Source: Patagioenas fasciata (taxonomy: Eukaryota > Chordata > Aves > Columbiformes > Columbidae). Taken from it: a stretch of 64,000 bases of DNA. The notes beneath the pieces are model-generated. The model searched no databases. It saw only the letters and a list, made by a program, of their open reading frames with translations, and was not told the origin of the DNA. This document shows, piece after piece, positions 24,401 through 31,422 of this stretch. Made by a program: the position numbers and the translations under genes. Location of the stretch: positions 119,457,001 through 119,521,000 of the forward strand of contig NC_092520.1 of assembly GCF_037038585.1 (NCBI RefSeq), given 5' to 3'. Position 1 is the stretch's first letter. Each line of letters begins with the position of its first letter.

Positions 24401-25039
24401 TGTTTTCTACTGTCAGTCATCAGCTGTTTTTGCTGGCATTTATTAAGCGTTTTGCTCAGTAATCATTTCAGCTAAATTAAAAACCACAATCTTCAAATCA
24501 TATGTTGATATTTACTGAAGTAACGCGATGGCTTTTTAGATTGTTCGCAACCCAATTTGTAGCCAAAGTAGTTCACATATGTCTGTTTTTATCTATTTAC
24601 TTAGTGTAAGGAAAATGCATTTGGTCTTTCCCTTGTGCTTTTAAAAAACTTCAACATTGGAATGACAAATCTAGCATGCTGTTAAAACATTTCTCAAGTA
24701 TTATTCTGATATTTATTTGTAGTTTGGACAGTGAATGAAAAATATGATGCTTTTTGCTTTCAACAGGTATTGGATAAATACAATCCTCCAGACCACTTCC
24801 TGCCTGAGTCATACACTTGCTTCTTTCTCCTGAAGCTGCCCCGGTATTCCTGTAAGCAAGTGCTAGAGGAAAAACTGAAGTACGCCATTCACTTCTGTAA
24901 GTCTATAGACACTGATGATTATGCCCGGATAGCGCTGACAGGGGAGCCAGCAGCTGATGACAGCAGTGATGATTCTGATAATGAAGATGCAGATTCTTTT
25001 GCTTCAGATTCTACACAGGACTACTTAACAGGACATTAA
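138..25039 (+). CDS. HERC2: HERC2, 3' part of the gene (22 exons: linker, RLD3, HECT)
   Basis: Giant HECT-type E3 ubiquitin ligase; in vertebrates it acts in DNA-damage signalling (with RNF8), centrosome function and turnover of proteins such as XPA and BRCA1. The window encodes 1,164 complete codons plus a partial first codon, joined from 22 exons with consistent phases. Order: linker (exons 72-77), RCC1-like repeats rich in W-G-x-G-x-x-G-x-L-G (exons 78-84, human RLD3 about 3951-4321), linker (85-86), HECT domain (87-93, human about 4457-4794), and an acidic Ser/Asp tail ending DYLTGH. The catalytic Cys aligns with human C4762, exactly 72 residues before the end. The 5' 70-odd exons lie upstream of the window. 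No frameshift or premature stop was seen. Identification rests on recognising the protein family from memory; the exon-length match to human c.13272 is an independent check. Confidence 0.97.
771..929 (+). CDS. HERC2: HERC2 exon 73
   Basis: Acceptor TTTCTTGCAG ends at 770; donor GTAGGT begins at 930. The exon encodes [16 protein letters not shown] through AACAQLSAL in the pre-RLD3 linker, phase 1 in and phase 1 out. The downstream intron (930-1020) is only 91 bp. No breaks. Confidence 0.94.
1021..1139 (+). CDS. HERC2: HERC2 exon 74
   Basis: Acceptor GTTTCCTTAG ends at 1020; donor GTAAGA begins at 1140. It encodes [16 protein letters not shown] through NDGETRAL. It completes the split Ala codon from exon 73 and ends on a codon boundary. 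Too fragmentary to stand out as an open frame alone, but phase and protein continuity identify it. Confidence 0.94.
1521..1646 (+). CDS. HERC2: HERC2 exon 75
   Basis: Acceptor GTTTCTCTAG ends at 1520; donor GTAATG begins at 1647. Forty-two whole codons, [14 protein letters not shown] through LLHSPFFK, in the helical linker before RLD3. No ATG lies in frame at its start, as expected for an internal exon. Confidence 0.94.
2562..2717 (+). CDS. HERC2: HERC2 exon 76
   Basis: Acceptor ATTATCTGCAG ends at 2561; donor GTACTG begins at 2718. Fifty-two whole codons, [17 protein letters not shown] through LPRVFLDE. The open frame running past the donor to 2849 is intron read-through and not protein. 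The following intron (2718-2866) is 149 bp. Confidence 0.94.
2867..2982 (+). CDS. HERC2: HERC2 exon 77
   Basis: Acceptor TTTTACAG ends at 2866; donor GTGATT begins at 2983. It encodes [17 protein letters not shown] through EQLVQWMN plus two bases of an Arg codon. Highly charged helical segment leading into RLD3. The following intron is 125 bp. Confidence 0.94.
3108..3306 (+). CDS. HERC2: HERC2 exon 78, start of RLD3
   Basis: Acceptor TCTGCAG ends at 3107; donor GTAAGG begins at 3307. It completes Arg and encodes [20 protein letters not shown] through LFAVTADGK. This opens the third RCC1-like propeller, with the first blade motif [12 protein letters not shown] visible. Human residues about 3939-4005. 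Confidence 0.96.
3307..4507 (+). other. HERC2 intron 78 with an ATT microsatellite
   Basis: GT-AG intron of about 1.2 kb. It contains an (ATT)n run at 3407-3438 that degrades into CTA/CCA triplets. No other gene or repeat family was recognised. Confidence 0.85.
3407..3438 (+). repeat. (ATT)n microsatellite
   Basis: About ten perfect ATT units followed by imperfect ACT/ACC triplets. It lies in intron 78 and is likely length-polymorphic. Confidence 0.95.
4508..4722 (+). CDS. HERC2: HERC2 exon 79, RLD3
   Basis: Acceptor TTTTAAAG ends at 4507; donor GTAAAT begins at 4723. It encodes [16 protein letters not shown] through [13 protein letters not shown] plus two bases of a Ser codon. Two RCC1 repeat signatures are visible ([11 protein letters not shown] and [12 protein letters not shown]). 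Confidence 0.96.
5466..5643 (+). CDS. HERC2: HERC2 exon 80, RLD3
   Basis: Acceptor CTTTTCAG ends at 5465; donor GTAAGA begins at 5644. It encodes (S)[15 protein letters not shown] through SEDQLKPKL with the blade motif [15 protein letters not shown]. It completes the Ser codon split with exon 79 and ends on a codon boundary. Confidence 0.96.
5644..7251 (+). other. HERC2 intron 80
   Basis: GT-AG intron of 1.6 kb. AT-rich with short T tracts. I see no gene, recognisable repeat or conserved element in it. Confidence 0.8.
7252..7413 (+). CDS. HERC2: HERC2 exon 81, RLD3
   Basis: Acceptor TTTCTTTACAG ends at 7251; donor GTATTT begins at 7414. Fifty-four whole codons, [17 protein letters not shown] through DGCKVPMK, with RCC1 motif [15 protein letters not shown]. 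An ATG-led frame reads on into the intron to 7542, but that part is not coding. Confidence 0.96.
8130..8254 (+). repeat. Diverged direct repeat, copy 1 (intron 81)
   Basis: About 125 bp resembling 9282-9406 in the same orientation. Shared blocks include ACACAGAATAA, TACTGGAGGTTTAAG and GAATCACATCCATGTCATA, with scattered substitutions between them. Either an old interspersed repeat family or a local duplication. The two copies flank exon 82. Confidence 0.75.
8551..8642 (+). CDS. HERC2: HERC2 exon 82, RLD3 (GC donor)
   Basis: Acceptor ATTTTCCTAG ends at 8550. It encodes [17 protein letters not shown] through KSGAVYT plus two bases of a Trp codon. The frame needed for T-W-G-K with exon 83 forces the exon to end at 8642, so the intron begins GCAAGT, a non-canonical GC donor. 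The nearby GT at 8648-8649 would insert residues and shift the frame. Confidence 0.93.
9282..9406 (+). repeat. Diverged direct repeat, copy 2 (intron 82)
   Basis: Partner of the copy at 8130-8254, offset by about 1,152 bp. Similarity falls away on both sides (before GAAGTGG and after GTTGAATAT). I do not recognise the family. Confidence 0.75.
9528..9667 (+). CDS. HERC2: HERC2 exon 83, RLD3
   Basis: Acceptor CCTGTGCAG ends at 9527; donor GTATAA begins at 9668. The first base completes Trp, then [16 protein letters not shown] through LHCVCCTED plus one base of Gly. RCC1 blade motif spans the exon 82/83 junction. Confidence 0.96.
9668..10742 (+). other. HERC2 intron 83
   Basis: GT-AG intron of 1.1 kb with a poly-T tract (10001-10018) and a poly-A tract of about 19 bases (about 10657-10675). 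No gene seen. Confidence 0.8.
10743..10930 (+). CDS. HERC2: HERC2 exon 84, end of RLD3
   Basis: Acceptor TTGGTTTAG ends at 10742; donor GTGATA begins at 10931. It completes Gly and encodes [17 protein letters not shown] through [11 protein letters not shown]. This is the last RCC1 repeat and closes the propeller (human to about 4330). Confidence 0.96.
11596..11793 (+). CDS. HERC2: HERC2 exon 85
   Basis: Acceptor GATTATAG ends at 11595; donor GTATTT begins at 11794. Sixty-six whole codons, [16 protein letters not shown] through RGILISQGK, in the linker between RLD3 and HECT. Contains the conserved stretch [15 protein letters not shown]. Confidence 0.96.
11794..13703 (+). other. HERC2 intron 85
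   Basis: GT-AG intron of 1.9 kb. The longest minus-strand open frame (12370-12675) has no recognisable similarity and looks like chance. Nothing else supported. Confidence 0.8.
13704..13787 (+). CDS. HERC2: HERC2 exon 86
   Basis: Acceptor CTTTTTTAG ends at 13703; donor GTACTT begins at 13788. Twenty-eight codons, [15 protein letters not shown] through ELNRIQ. Its end is 1,230 coding bases (410 codons) before the stop, which equals human codon 4424 (c.13272). This fixes the human exon numbering used here. The ATG-led frame at 13556-13795 is a shadow in another frame. Confidence 0.94.
14041..14280 (+). promoter_or_regulatory. Possible LEF/TCF and MITF-type motif cluster in intron 86
   Basis: ATCAAAG (LEF/TCF type) at 14041-14047, TCACATGA (reverse complement of the MITF M-box-like TCATGTGA) at 14144-14151, and palindromic CACATGTG at 14273-14280, about 250-490 bp past the donor. 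The human enhancer in this intron binds LEF1, MITF and HLTF. These are motif matches only and short motifs recur by chance, so this is a low-confidence candidate. Confidence 0.2.
14662..15010 (+). mobile_element. CR1 LINE 3' fragment, + strand (intron 86)
   Basis: Typical CR1 3' region: CAGCAGGCTTCCAG, AAGAAAGCTGGAAAGGGACT, ATGATAGGACAGGGGGTAATGG, AGAAATTCTTCACCATG, AAGGTCCCTTCCAACC and a CCATTACATGACTCT tail. It is 5' truncated, as most CR1 copies are, and inserted in the sense orientation of HERC2. Confidence 0.9.
18310..18762 (+). mobile_element. Older CR1 LINE 3' fragment, + strand (intron 86)
   Basis: Recognisable CR1 stretches: CTCAGTGCTGGTGAGGCCAC, GTCCAGTGAAGGGCCTGGAG, GGTTGCCCAGCGAGATTGTGG, and the GGGGGTTGCACCAGATGACC tail. 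It is more diverged than the 14.7-kb copy. Open frames on both strands here (up to 110 codons) are remnants or shadows of the element. Confidence 0.88.
19059..19200 (+). CDS. HERC2: HERC2 exon 87, entry into HECT
   Basis: Acceptor GCTCGATAG ends at 19058; donor GTAAGC begins at 19201. It encodes [15 protein letters not shown] through HRVWKVKFV plus one base of Gly. The basic KRSRSKGG linker precedes the start of the HECT domain. Confidence 0.95.
19963..20157 (+). CDS. HERC2: HERC2 exon 88, HECT N-lobe
   Basis: Acceptor TTCTTCTTCAAG ends at 19962; donor GTAATT begins at 20158. It encodes [17 protein letters not shown] through HMNMFRFL. The D-C-G-G-G-Y-S-E and [14 protein letters not shown] stretches are typical of HERC-family HECT N-lobes. 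The following intron is 102 bp. Confidence 0.96.
20260..20372 (+). CDS. HERC2: HERC2 exon 89, HECT N-lobe
   Basis: Acceptor AAATTACAG ends at 20259; donor GTAAGC begins at 20373. It completes Gly and encodes [20 protein letters not shown] through TIADLSE. The G-x-A-I-R-T-G-x-P-L-x-L-x-L-A-E-P-V-W-K core is a HECT family signature. Confidence 0.96.
21265..21455 (+). CDS. HERC2: HERC2 exon 90, HECT
   Basis: Acceptor TTTTCAAAAG ends at 21264; donor GTTTGT begins at 21456. It encodes [15 protein letters not shown] through YVRMAINY plus two bases of Arg. Includes [16 protein letters not shown] and [10 protein letters not shown]. Confidence 0.95.
21456..23322 (+). other. HERC2 intron 90
   Basis: GT-AG intron of 1.9 kb. 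It contains an adjacent C-run and T-run at 22927-22951 and GT-rich tracts near 22340-22385. No gene recognised; the ATG-led frame at 22164-22535 lacks similarity to any family I know. Confidence 0.8.
23323..23428 (+). CDS. HERC2: HERC2 exon 91, HECT
   Basis: Acceptor TCTCTGCAG ends at 23322; donor GTATCA begins at 23429. It completes Arg and encodes [15 protein letters not shown] through FTGYELETM. The [10 protein letters not shown] motif is conserved in HECT ligases. Confidence 0.96.
23966..24178 (+). CDS. HERC2: HERC2 exon 92, HECT
   Basis: Acceptor TTTTTCAG ends at 23965; donor GTGAGG begins at 24179. Seventy-one whole codons, [16 protein letters not shown] through GRDFVIQ. Includes [20 protein letters not shown] and the VWGRTRLP region leading to the C-lobe. 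No ATG-led frame marks it, but phase and protein fit exactly. Confidence 0.95.
24767..25039 (+). CDS. HERC2: HERC2 exon 93, HECT C-lobe and stop
   Basis: Acceptor TTTCAACAG ends at 24766; stop TAA at 25037-25039. Ninety codons. The catalytic cysteine lies in [12 protein letters not shown] (Cys codon 24818-24820; human C4762), which accepts ubiquitin from the E2 as a thioester. The C-terminal tail is acidic and Ser/Asp-rich and ends QDYLTGH. The upstream ATG-led portion (24731-24766) is intronic. Confidence 0.98.
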   Translation, partial: VLDKYNPPDHFLPESYTCFFLLKLPRYSCKQVLEEKLKYAIHFCKSIDTDDYARIALTGEPAADDSSDDSDNEDADSFASDSTQDYLTGH

Positions 25040-25765
25040 AAAAACAGTATAAGGGATGATTGTCACAAGCACTGAGGCAAAAAGCCAAAATGACAATGAA
25101 GCCAAGAAGAGTTTAGGTTTCAGAATACAGAGAATATAGAGGATAGTAATCTCCTCAACATGGGGAAAGCGTGTTTGCTACTCACAGTAGGAATTAAGGG
25201 TTACAGCTTAAACCATCGTCTTAGAATAAATGACACAGTGTATGGGCATTTAACGTTTATTTTAAGAGTTGAAAGTGGCCCCCCGTAATGCTGCACTACA
25301 TTTAGAACCTTTGTGTTTACTGAAGTGTTGTAAATGTTTATATAAATATGGTAGTGCAGCATCCAAAAGGCAGTGAAACCTTTTAAATTGTGGGTGCAAT
25401 AGATTTTTTTTTCATATTAAGTGTTGTGTTCTGTGCATCTTCTTGATTGTATATTGGAAATACTGTGCAACCACTGAATAGTATTATAAATATTTCAATT
25501 AACTTTACTAGAAGTTTGTTAAAAATTTTTGAACATTGAATTAACATTATTCCTTGAAATTCTTCTATAGATAATAAAAATGGCCAATAGTTTCACCTCC
25601 ACCCCTGGTTTGTATATTTTAGCTTCTACATTATTTATCTCAAATTTGATACCTTTCTGTGAACAGCATCATAATTCTTATCATGGAAAGTGTACTGTAT
25701 ATAATTTGTGCGATGTAAATGCAAAAGTTATAATTTCCCTCTGAATAAAAGTTCTACCACAGAAA
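25040..25765 (+). other. HERC2: HERC2 3' UTR
   Basis: Noncoding, AT-rich sequence after the stop. Three AATAAA hexamers are present: 25225-25230, 25573-25578 and 25744-25749. The distal one is the most likely main signal, with cleavage about 15-20 bases later, so the end given is an estimate. Use of the two proximal signals would give shorter UTRs. Confidence 0.75.
25744..25749 (+). promoter_or_regulatory. Candidate distal poly(A) signal of HERC2
   Basis: Canonical AATAAA about 705 bases after the stop codon, followed by A-rich then T-rich sequence. Two further AATAAA hexamers lie upstream, at 25225 and 25573. Which one is used cannot be read from sequence alone. Confidence 0.6.
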
Positions 25766-27700
25766 AAAAGAATGTAGTTTTTAGTGGCAATGCAGCTGTT
25801 ACATGGGATGAACGTTGCAATGGCTCTACTGAGAAATGTTTCTGCTATTTTCACCTCTTGACTAAATGTTGCTCTTGCTGCTCCACCAATATGTAGCTAT
25901 GGTAGATGTCGCCATAGGCAGAGCATCAGCTGTAGTAAACTTGGAGCAAGTCTACACAACATGTGAATGGTGGCGATTAGGTACACCTTTTTTATGCAGT
26001 TGTTCCTAATGTTACTATTGTCAGTAATGGTAAATTTGTTATTGGATACCTGGGGAAAAAAAATTGCTTTTGAGGGACAGATGTCTTCAGGTACCTGAAT
26101 GTGAGTAGAAGAATGTGGTGACACCCGTACAACGTGTTGTCTCTGAGAAAAATAGACATTTTACAAGGCTTCATCATGAAACTGTGTGTCCAGAGTAGCC
26201 TGTTTGAATAACTCATTGACATGTGTGGCTTTCAGGCAGATGTTATGTGTTAAACACAAAATGTATGCGTTAGTTGTTGAAAGTAGGAAAATAAGATCTG
26301 GTTGTGCCAATGCACTACTATTTTATTTTAAAATCCGGTAGAAGGTGATGTCCTATCATTTCTTCACTAATTGTTAACTGAGATGTATGTGAATATTTAC
26401 AACTCAGAGTTGATTAATGTTTTTCAATATGTGCATTTGACTTCTGTTCTAACTTCTGTAAATTTAAATATGATCTGTGGTCTTGAAATCAGTCTTCCTG
26501 AGACATACTTGGTATTTCAAAGTAGTGGTGAAAGTACCTGTTTGTTGTTAACATGTCAGAGTTTTGAAATTCATGAGCTTTAGAGGCCTCTGTTTCATGC
26601 AGGAGATCTCTTGTGGTAAATGTTCCTGTCCTGGAGACTCCAGAATTCAGACCTCTCCTCTGTCCTTCAGATTTTCTCTGTCTGCTGATGAAAACCACTG
26701 AGGATTTAATGAGTCTAAAGAAGATGCAAGACCCAAACCCCTTAATCAATCTCTTTTATCTTTGCTGGTAAAATTGAGTGTCTCCTGAGGTAGAGAGTGG
26801 AGAATCTAGTACAGAAGTGTTGATGTGGTTGTCTGCTGTCCTTCGCCATGGTACCGTCAGAGCCCTGTAGGCATCCAGCTTGATCAAAGAGATTCTGTGG
26901 TCATCTTTTCAGGAGATGTCAGGGGTGAGTCATGCCCAAATGCCACCAGCACAAAGACTGAGACCAAGTTCCATAGCTGTTCTTGAATTCCAAACCCCGT
27001 ATGAACTGCTATAATATGGAGAAGTTTATAACTTGCTTTGGAAGTTTTTCTTCCGAGAAAAGCAAAAAGGAAATGCTCTTTTTGTAAGGAAACAGTTTGC
27101 TTTTTTAATCAGTGAACGGTGTAAGAGATGGTTTTTAAGCCTCCTCCTTTCCCATAGTAACAGAGGAGCATCAGATACCCTTTTACAGTGTGAAATGTGT
27201 TGTCACCTATGACCTGACTTACAGCATTTCTGAGTAGCCAGTTGTCATTCTTGAAAAGCCATTGTTTCAAGTGATCAAAAAAATGGCATTTACTCTTAAT
27301 TGGCTTTTAGATGCAAATTTTCAGTAGGAGAAGGGAAAGGACTCAACCTTGCAAATGGAGAACGGATTTCTAGTGCTCCATTCCCTTTTTCACATTACTT
27401 CCCTGCAAAACTGAAGTGATGGTTTGATTTATTATAAAGCTTTACTGTCATGAAAATGCAGAAATCTGAGAGAAAAAAAAATCCCTTCCCATGCTCAGAA
27501 TTGATCTTTGTTGCGTTTTAGTTTGAAGAAAATGTACAGATATGTAGTTTCCTGTAGGTGTTGCTAGATGACTCTTGCATTTAAAAATTATGGTATTGAC
27601 TAAAACATGCCAGTGTGGTTATTTTACTCAGCTTGGGTCCAACGGTGTGGCATAAGAAATATTCTACACATACACAGGAGAGTGCAATCGTGCAGCGCTA
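25766..27700. other. Intergenic DNA 3' of HERC2
   Basis: I see no gene, CR1 copy or RNA gene in this stretch. Base composition resembles the introns. Short open frames on both strands show no recognisable domain. Confidence 0.7.
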
Positions 27701-28300
27701 GGTAATAAAAGATACAGTAAGTTGTAACAAGACTGAACAGGTGGAGGTGACCAGGCAGTGGGCTCAGCCAGCCAAAGCCAGACTGGCCCTGTTTAGTATG
27801 TGACTGGCCCCTTTTATACCCTTTTCTGTCTGTCCCTCCCTGCTCCCCTTCCCTTCACCAGCAGGTGCAGTCCCAGCCACTCCCTCCAGCATCCTGGACC
27901 CTCTGGGTTGCATCGCTATGCATTGCAAAGTCCCAGTTTGCCTGCGGGTTCTTGCTAGCCCACCAGTTGCTGTGACTGGCCAGCTTTGCTTTTGGTTATT
28001 GTGTTTGTTAATGCTAATTGTTCAGGTTTCAGGGCTCTGTGTGTTTGTCTCCCTCCCTTTCCTTATCCTCCTGACTGATAAAATAAGCATTCCTGCGCTC
28101 CACACATCCTTACCAATTACTGTGACTGACGTGGTTTGTTCTCATCCTCATCTCCCTCATCATGTGCCAGTCAGGTTTGTCTCTCTCTTCTCTCTCTTCT
28201 TGTTTGTGGCTCATTTGACCAGATACGCTCAAAGGAGCAGACATTCTCCTCCCACATTCCTTTGCAATTATGATCAGACATGATTTGTTAGCTGACTGTG
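27700..28300 (+). other. Pyrimidine-rich stretch with a TATA-like sequence, unidentified
   Basis: The + strand becomes C/T-rich. It contains GACTGGCCC twice (about 27781 and 27803), then CTTTTATACCC and runs of CCCTCCCTGCTCCCC, and later TCTCTCTCTTCTCTCTC. The pattern would suit an old LTR or promoter, but no TG...CA ends, primer-binding site or partner LTR was found. Function unknown. Confidence 0.2.
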
Positions 28301-28852
28301 TGGCTGAGGAATTAGCTGCACGGTGCCCTACCTGGAGGTGATCACTGAGGCGGGGAGATGTGGACATCCAAACATCTGAACTGATGGCAAGCATATGAAG
28401 AAGCAGCTTTCTACCCAGCAGGATGAAATGTTCACTTCAGGAGCAGTTTTACAATGTTGGTGTGTGCTTGACAAGGACTGTGTAAACACCTGTAAGACAT
28501 ACAGAGAGGCACAGATGTGGCCAGTGGGTTGAACGTGTGTATGGAGAGGTAATGGCCTACAGGAAGGAGGCTAATGAGTTGGCTCTCATGTAATAAGACA
28601 AAGACCCTTCCTGCAGAGGTGAAAGCTGTGAGGACAGGCTGCAGGATCTCCAGCCATAGCTGAGGGTAGGCCCACACTGACAGCATTTGTGCAAGGTCTG
28701 ACAGACTTGGAGCTTTTTCCAGTGGTCTCCACCTGTAGGCGTAGTGGACAAAATCTTCTGTATTGGGACTGGGTTCTACTGGCAATTCATATGTGGTTAC
28801 TGGATCCTGGCTTTTCTATGTACGTGATGCATATAAATGAAGCCATGGCCCG

Positions 28853-29281
28853 CAGCTTCATGAAGAAGTCGAGAGTGTATGTAATTATCTGCAGCACGGC
28901 CAAACAACACTGTAAGAATTTCTTGATGAGGCAATGCTAGTGGGCAAAAGGATGTGAGGACCACAGACCAAACGATTCAGCTATGACAAGTCGTTACAAA
29001 AGGAACAAGCGTCCTTCCAGGGGAGTTTCGCTGGCGTTCAGAGGCAGAAAGTCCATTTTAACCTGACATTGAATGAAGTCTTGACTGGAGTACTCCCTAA
29101 AACACAGGCATCCGCCCTGGAGAAAGTACGAAGGGAAGCACATCTCTGGCAGTATTATAAAACAGACATGAAGGAGAGGTTGAAAAGAGTGTGAATGTCT
29201 GATGCAGAAAAGCTAGAGAAAAACACTATCGTATATCTGTCACTGTGTAAAACATTGGGATTAAAAAAAAATGAACAGAAA
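28853..29281 (+). pseudogene. Decayed coding-like stretch, unidentified
   Basis: One frame reads as plausible Lys/Glu-rich helical protein across about 143 codons, interrupted by stops at 28913, 28955 and 29192. The longest open part (28958-29191, 78 codons) includes the peptide LTLNEVLTGVLPKTQASALE and then KVRREAHLWQYYKTDMKERL. The two TGA stops could be decayed CGA codons. No introns are visible. I do not recognise the parent. It could be a retrocopy fragment, a retroelement remnant, or chance. Confidence 0.3.
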
Positions 29282-29564
29282 TGACCAGTTGTCCACAGTT
29301 CTCCAAAGCAGGTTGAGAAGAAATGGTTTCCTTACAGCAGAGGTACATGACACCCTATCCCACGCCTCACACTTTCTAAGCCGAGAGACATTTAAGCACT
29401 CGAATGCCCAGCCTAGGCAGAACATGAATTTTGATTAAAGTTATTTACCTTGTTAGACATCTCTTGGTGATGACCTGACAGCACTTGATCTACCTGCAGT
29501 CATGCAACTCCCTGAACTGATTTCTTGAGTTGTCTCAGCTTATTTATTATTCCTGAAATGGTCT

Positions 29565-29925
29565 ATTAATAGAATCAAAGAATCATTTTGGTTGGAAGAG
29601 ACTCTCAAGATCATTGAGTCCAGCAATTACCCTAACACTGTCAAGTCCACCTCTAAACTGTGTTCCTAAAAACCTCATCTATGCATCTTTTAAACACCTC
29701 CAGGGATGGTGGCTCAACCATGTCCCTGGGCAGCCTGTTCCAATGCCTGACAACCCTTTCTGTGAATAGTTTTTTCATTATATCGTATCTAAACCTCCCC
29801 TGATACAAGCTGAGGCTGCTTCTTTTTGTCCTATCTCTTGCTTCTTGGGAGAAGAGACCAACACCCTCCATGCTACAACTTCCTTTCAGGTAGTTGTAGA
29901 GAGCGAAAAGATCATTACTAGTTTC
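29565..29925 (-). mobile_element. CR1 LINE 3' fragment, - strand
   Basis: Begins on the + strand with AGAATCAAAGAATCATTTTGG, the reverse complement of a CR1 tail, and continues through CTCCAGGGATGGTGGCTCAACC and GGCAGCCTGTTCC. The minus-strand frame 29653-29871 retains the CR1 C-terminal pattern HWNRLPRDMVEPPSLEVFKR. Confidence 0.93.
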
Positions 29926-31357
29926 TCTAAAAATGAATTTCTAGGAAGTACAACACACTCTGCGATGGTGCCCTGTCCATTATGTTCTAAACAAGATGCC
30001 TTGAGATATCCAGACTTACTGTAGACAAGATCCTTGAAAACTTTATCAGTTACTAAGAGTGAAGACACTGAAGCTGCCTGCTTTTCTAGCACAGACCTGC
30101 ACTGGTTTGACAGGATCCTTTCTTTTTCAGCAACAGCTTCCTTAACGAGACAGCAGCTCTACATATACAGCTCTCCCTGACCCCATCAGGGCTTGCTTAT
30201 CATTTAGGATAGAGACAGTGTGTTGTTCTGAGCTGCCAGAGTTCCCCTGTGCTTTCCTACAGCCCCAGCCAGAGCTGCACATCTGCAGGGAACGGATGCC
30301 ACCACTCTGGCTGAGCCTGGTGTGGTGGGATGAGCAGTCTCCTCCACCCCACGTGAGCCAAGCTCTCATAGCACCCAAGTGTAGTGGCGTTTCTGTTTTA
30401 TGGCCAGGAGTGACTCCTTCCTCAGCTCCCATTCAAAAGCTGTTGGTGGCTGTTTATCAGTGTGATCATTTCCTTTCTCTGGTTTATTATGTGGTTCCAC
30501 AACCAATTGCACTGGGCCAGTAAGATGGGGATGAGGGACAAGCAGCACTGCTAAGCCAGCCCTGCCCTTGAGTCACACGACACTGTGAATATCTGGAGGC
30601 CTTTCATCTTGATCCCATTTGCAGAATCAATGTTTGCATCCTAACTGGCTCTTTTGTTGAGATAACCCAGCATGGTTGGGTCAGGGGCCTGGAAGTAACA
30701 CTACAAGGCTTCTGTTTTCAGACGAAAAGTGCCACGGCCCCATGGCATGGGTAACTAAATGTTGTGTAGACTCATTAAACTAGTTCAAACTTGGTCAAGT
30801 GATTACAGGTAAAGTAGATGTAACTAAGCTCAGTGTAGTGTCAGTTACTGTCTGTCCTGGAGCCAGCATGAAGGTGACACAAATTTTCTATTGTGGGCCT
30901 TGGCCGCTTCAGTGGGAATGCCATCCTGTGGCCAGGAAATCTGTCTTTCTAGTTGTTATGCACAAATCCAAATTGTTTGTTGTGAAAATGGCAACTGTTT
31001 GGAAAGGCAGTAGTCTACTTAACCATTTTTGTGCACTGTCAGAAGACCAATATTAGACATCATAATGTATCAGGGGAGGAAAGCTCCTGGGAATAAGAAA
31101 TGTGTTAGTTATAAACTTCTTCATAAGAACAGGCAACTATGACTACAGGTGACATCAATAGTCTTGGCTCCTGGTGAAATAACTTTTGGCTTCAGTCTCT
31201 GGGCTTGACCTGCCCACATGCTGCAGGATGTCAATACCATTTTGATGTTTGCTTCCAAGATGGTCTTGCTTGTGTCCCAGACAGCCTGCAGTGGTGTTAC
31301 AATACCCGTGTATAGACATGACCAGGAGGAGAATCTGTGGGAGACTTTTCAAGCTCC

Positions 31358-31422
31358 TTCTGTGGTTAAGGCACAGGACCAGAAGTCAGGAGACTGAAGT
31401 TCCTGCCCTGTACAGAAAAGCT
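31358..31422 (+). mobile_element. Possible MIR-like / tRNA-derived SINE fragment
   Basis: TGTGGTTAAGGCACAGGACC followed by AGAAGTCAGGAGACTGAAGTTCCTGCCC resembles the tRNA-like head of amniote MIR/AmnSINE elements (GTGGTTAAGGCRCTGGACT...AGTCAGGAGACCTGGGTTC). The conserved core is not visible downstream, so this is a short remnant. Confidence 0.45.
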
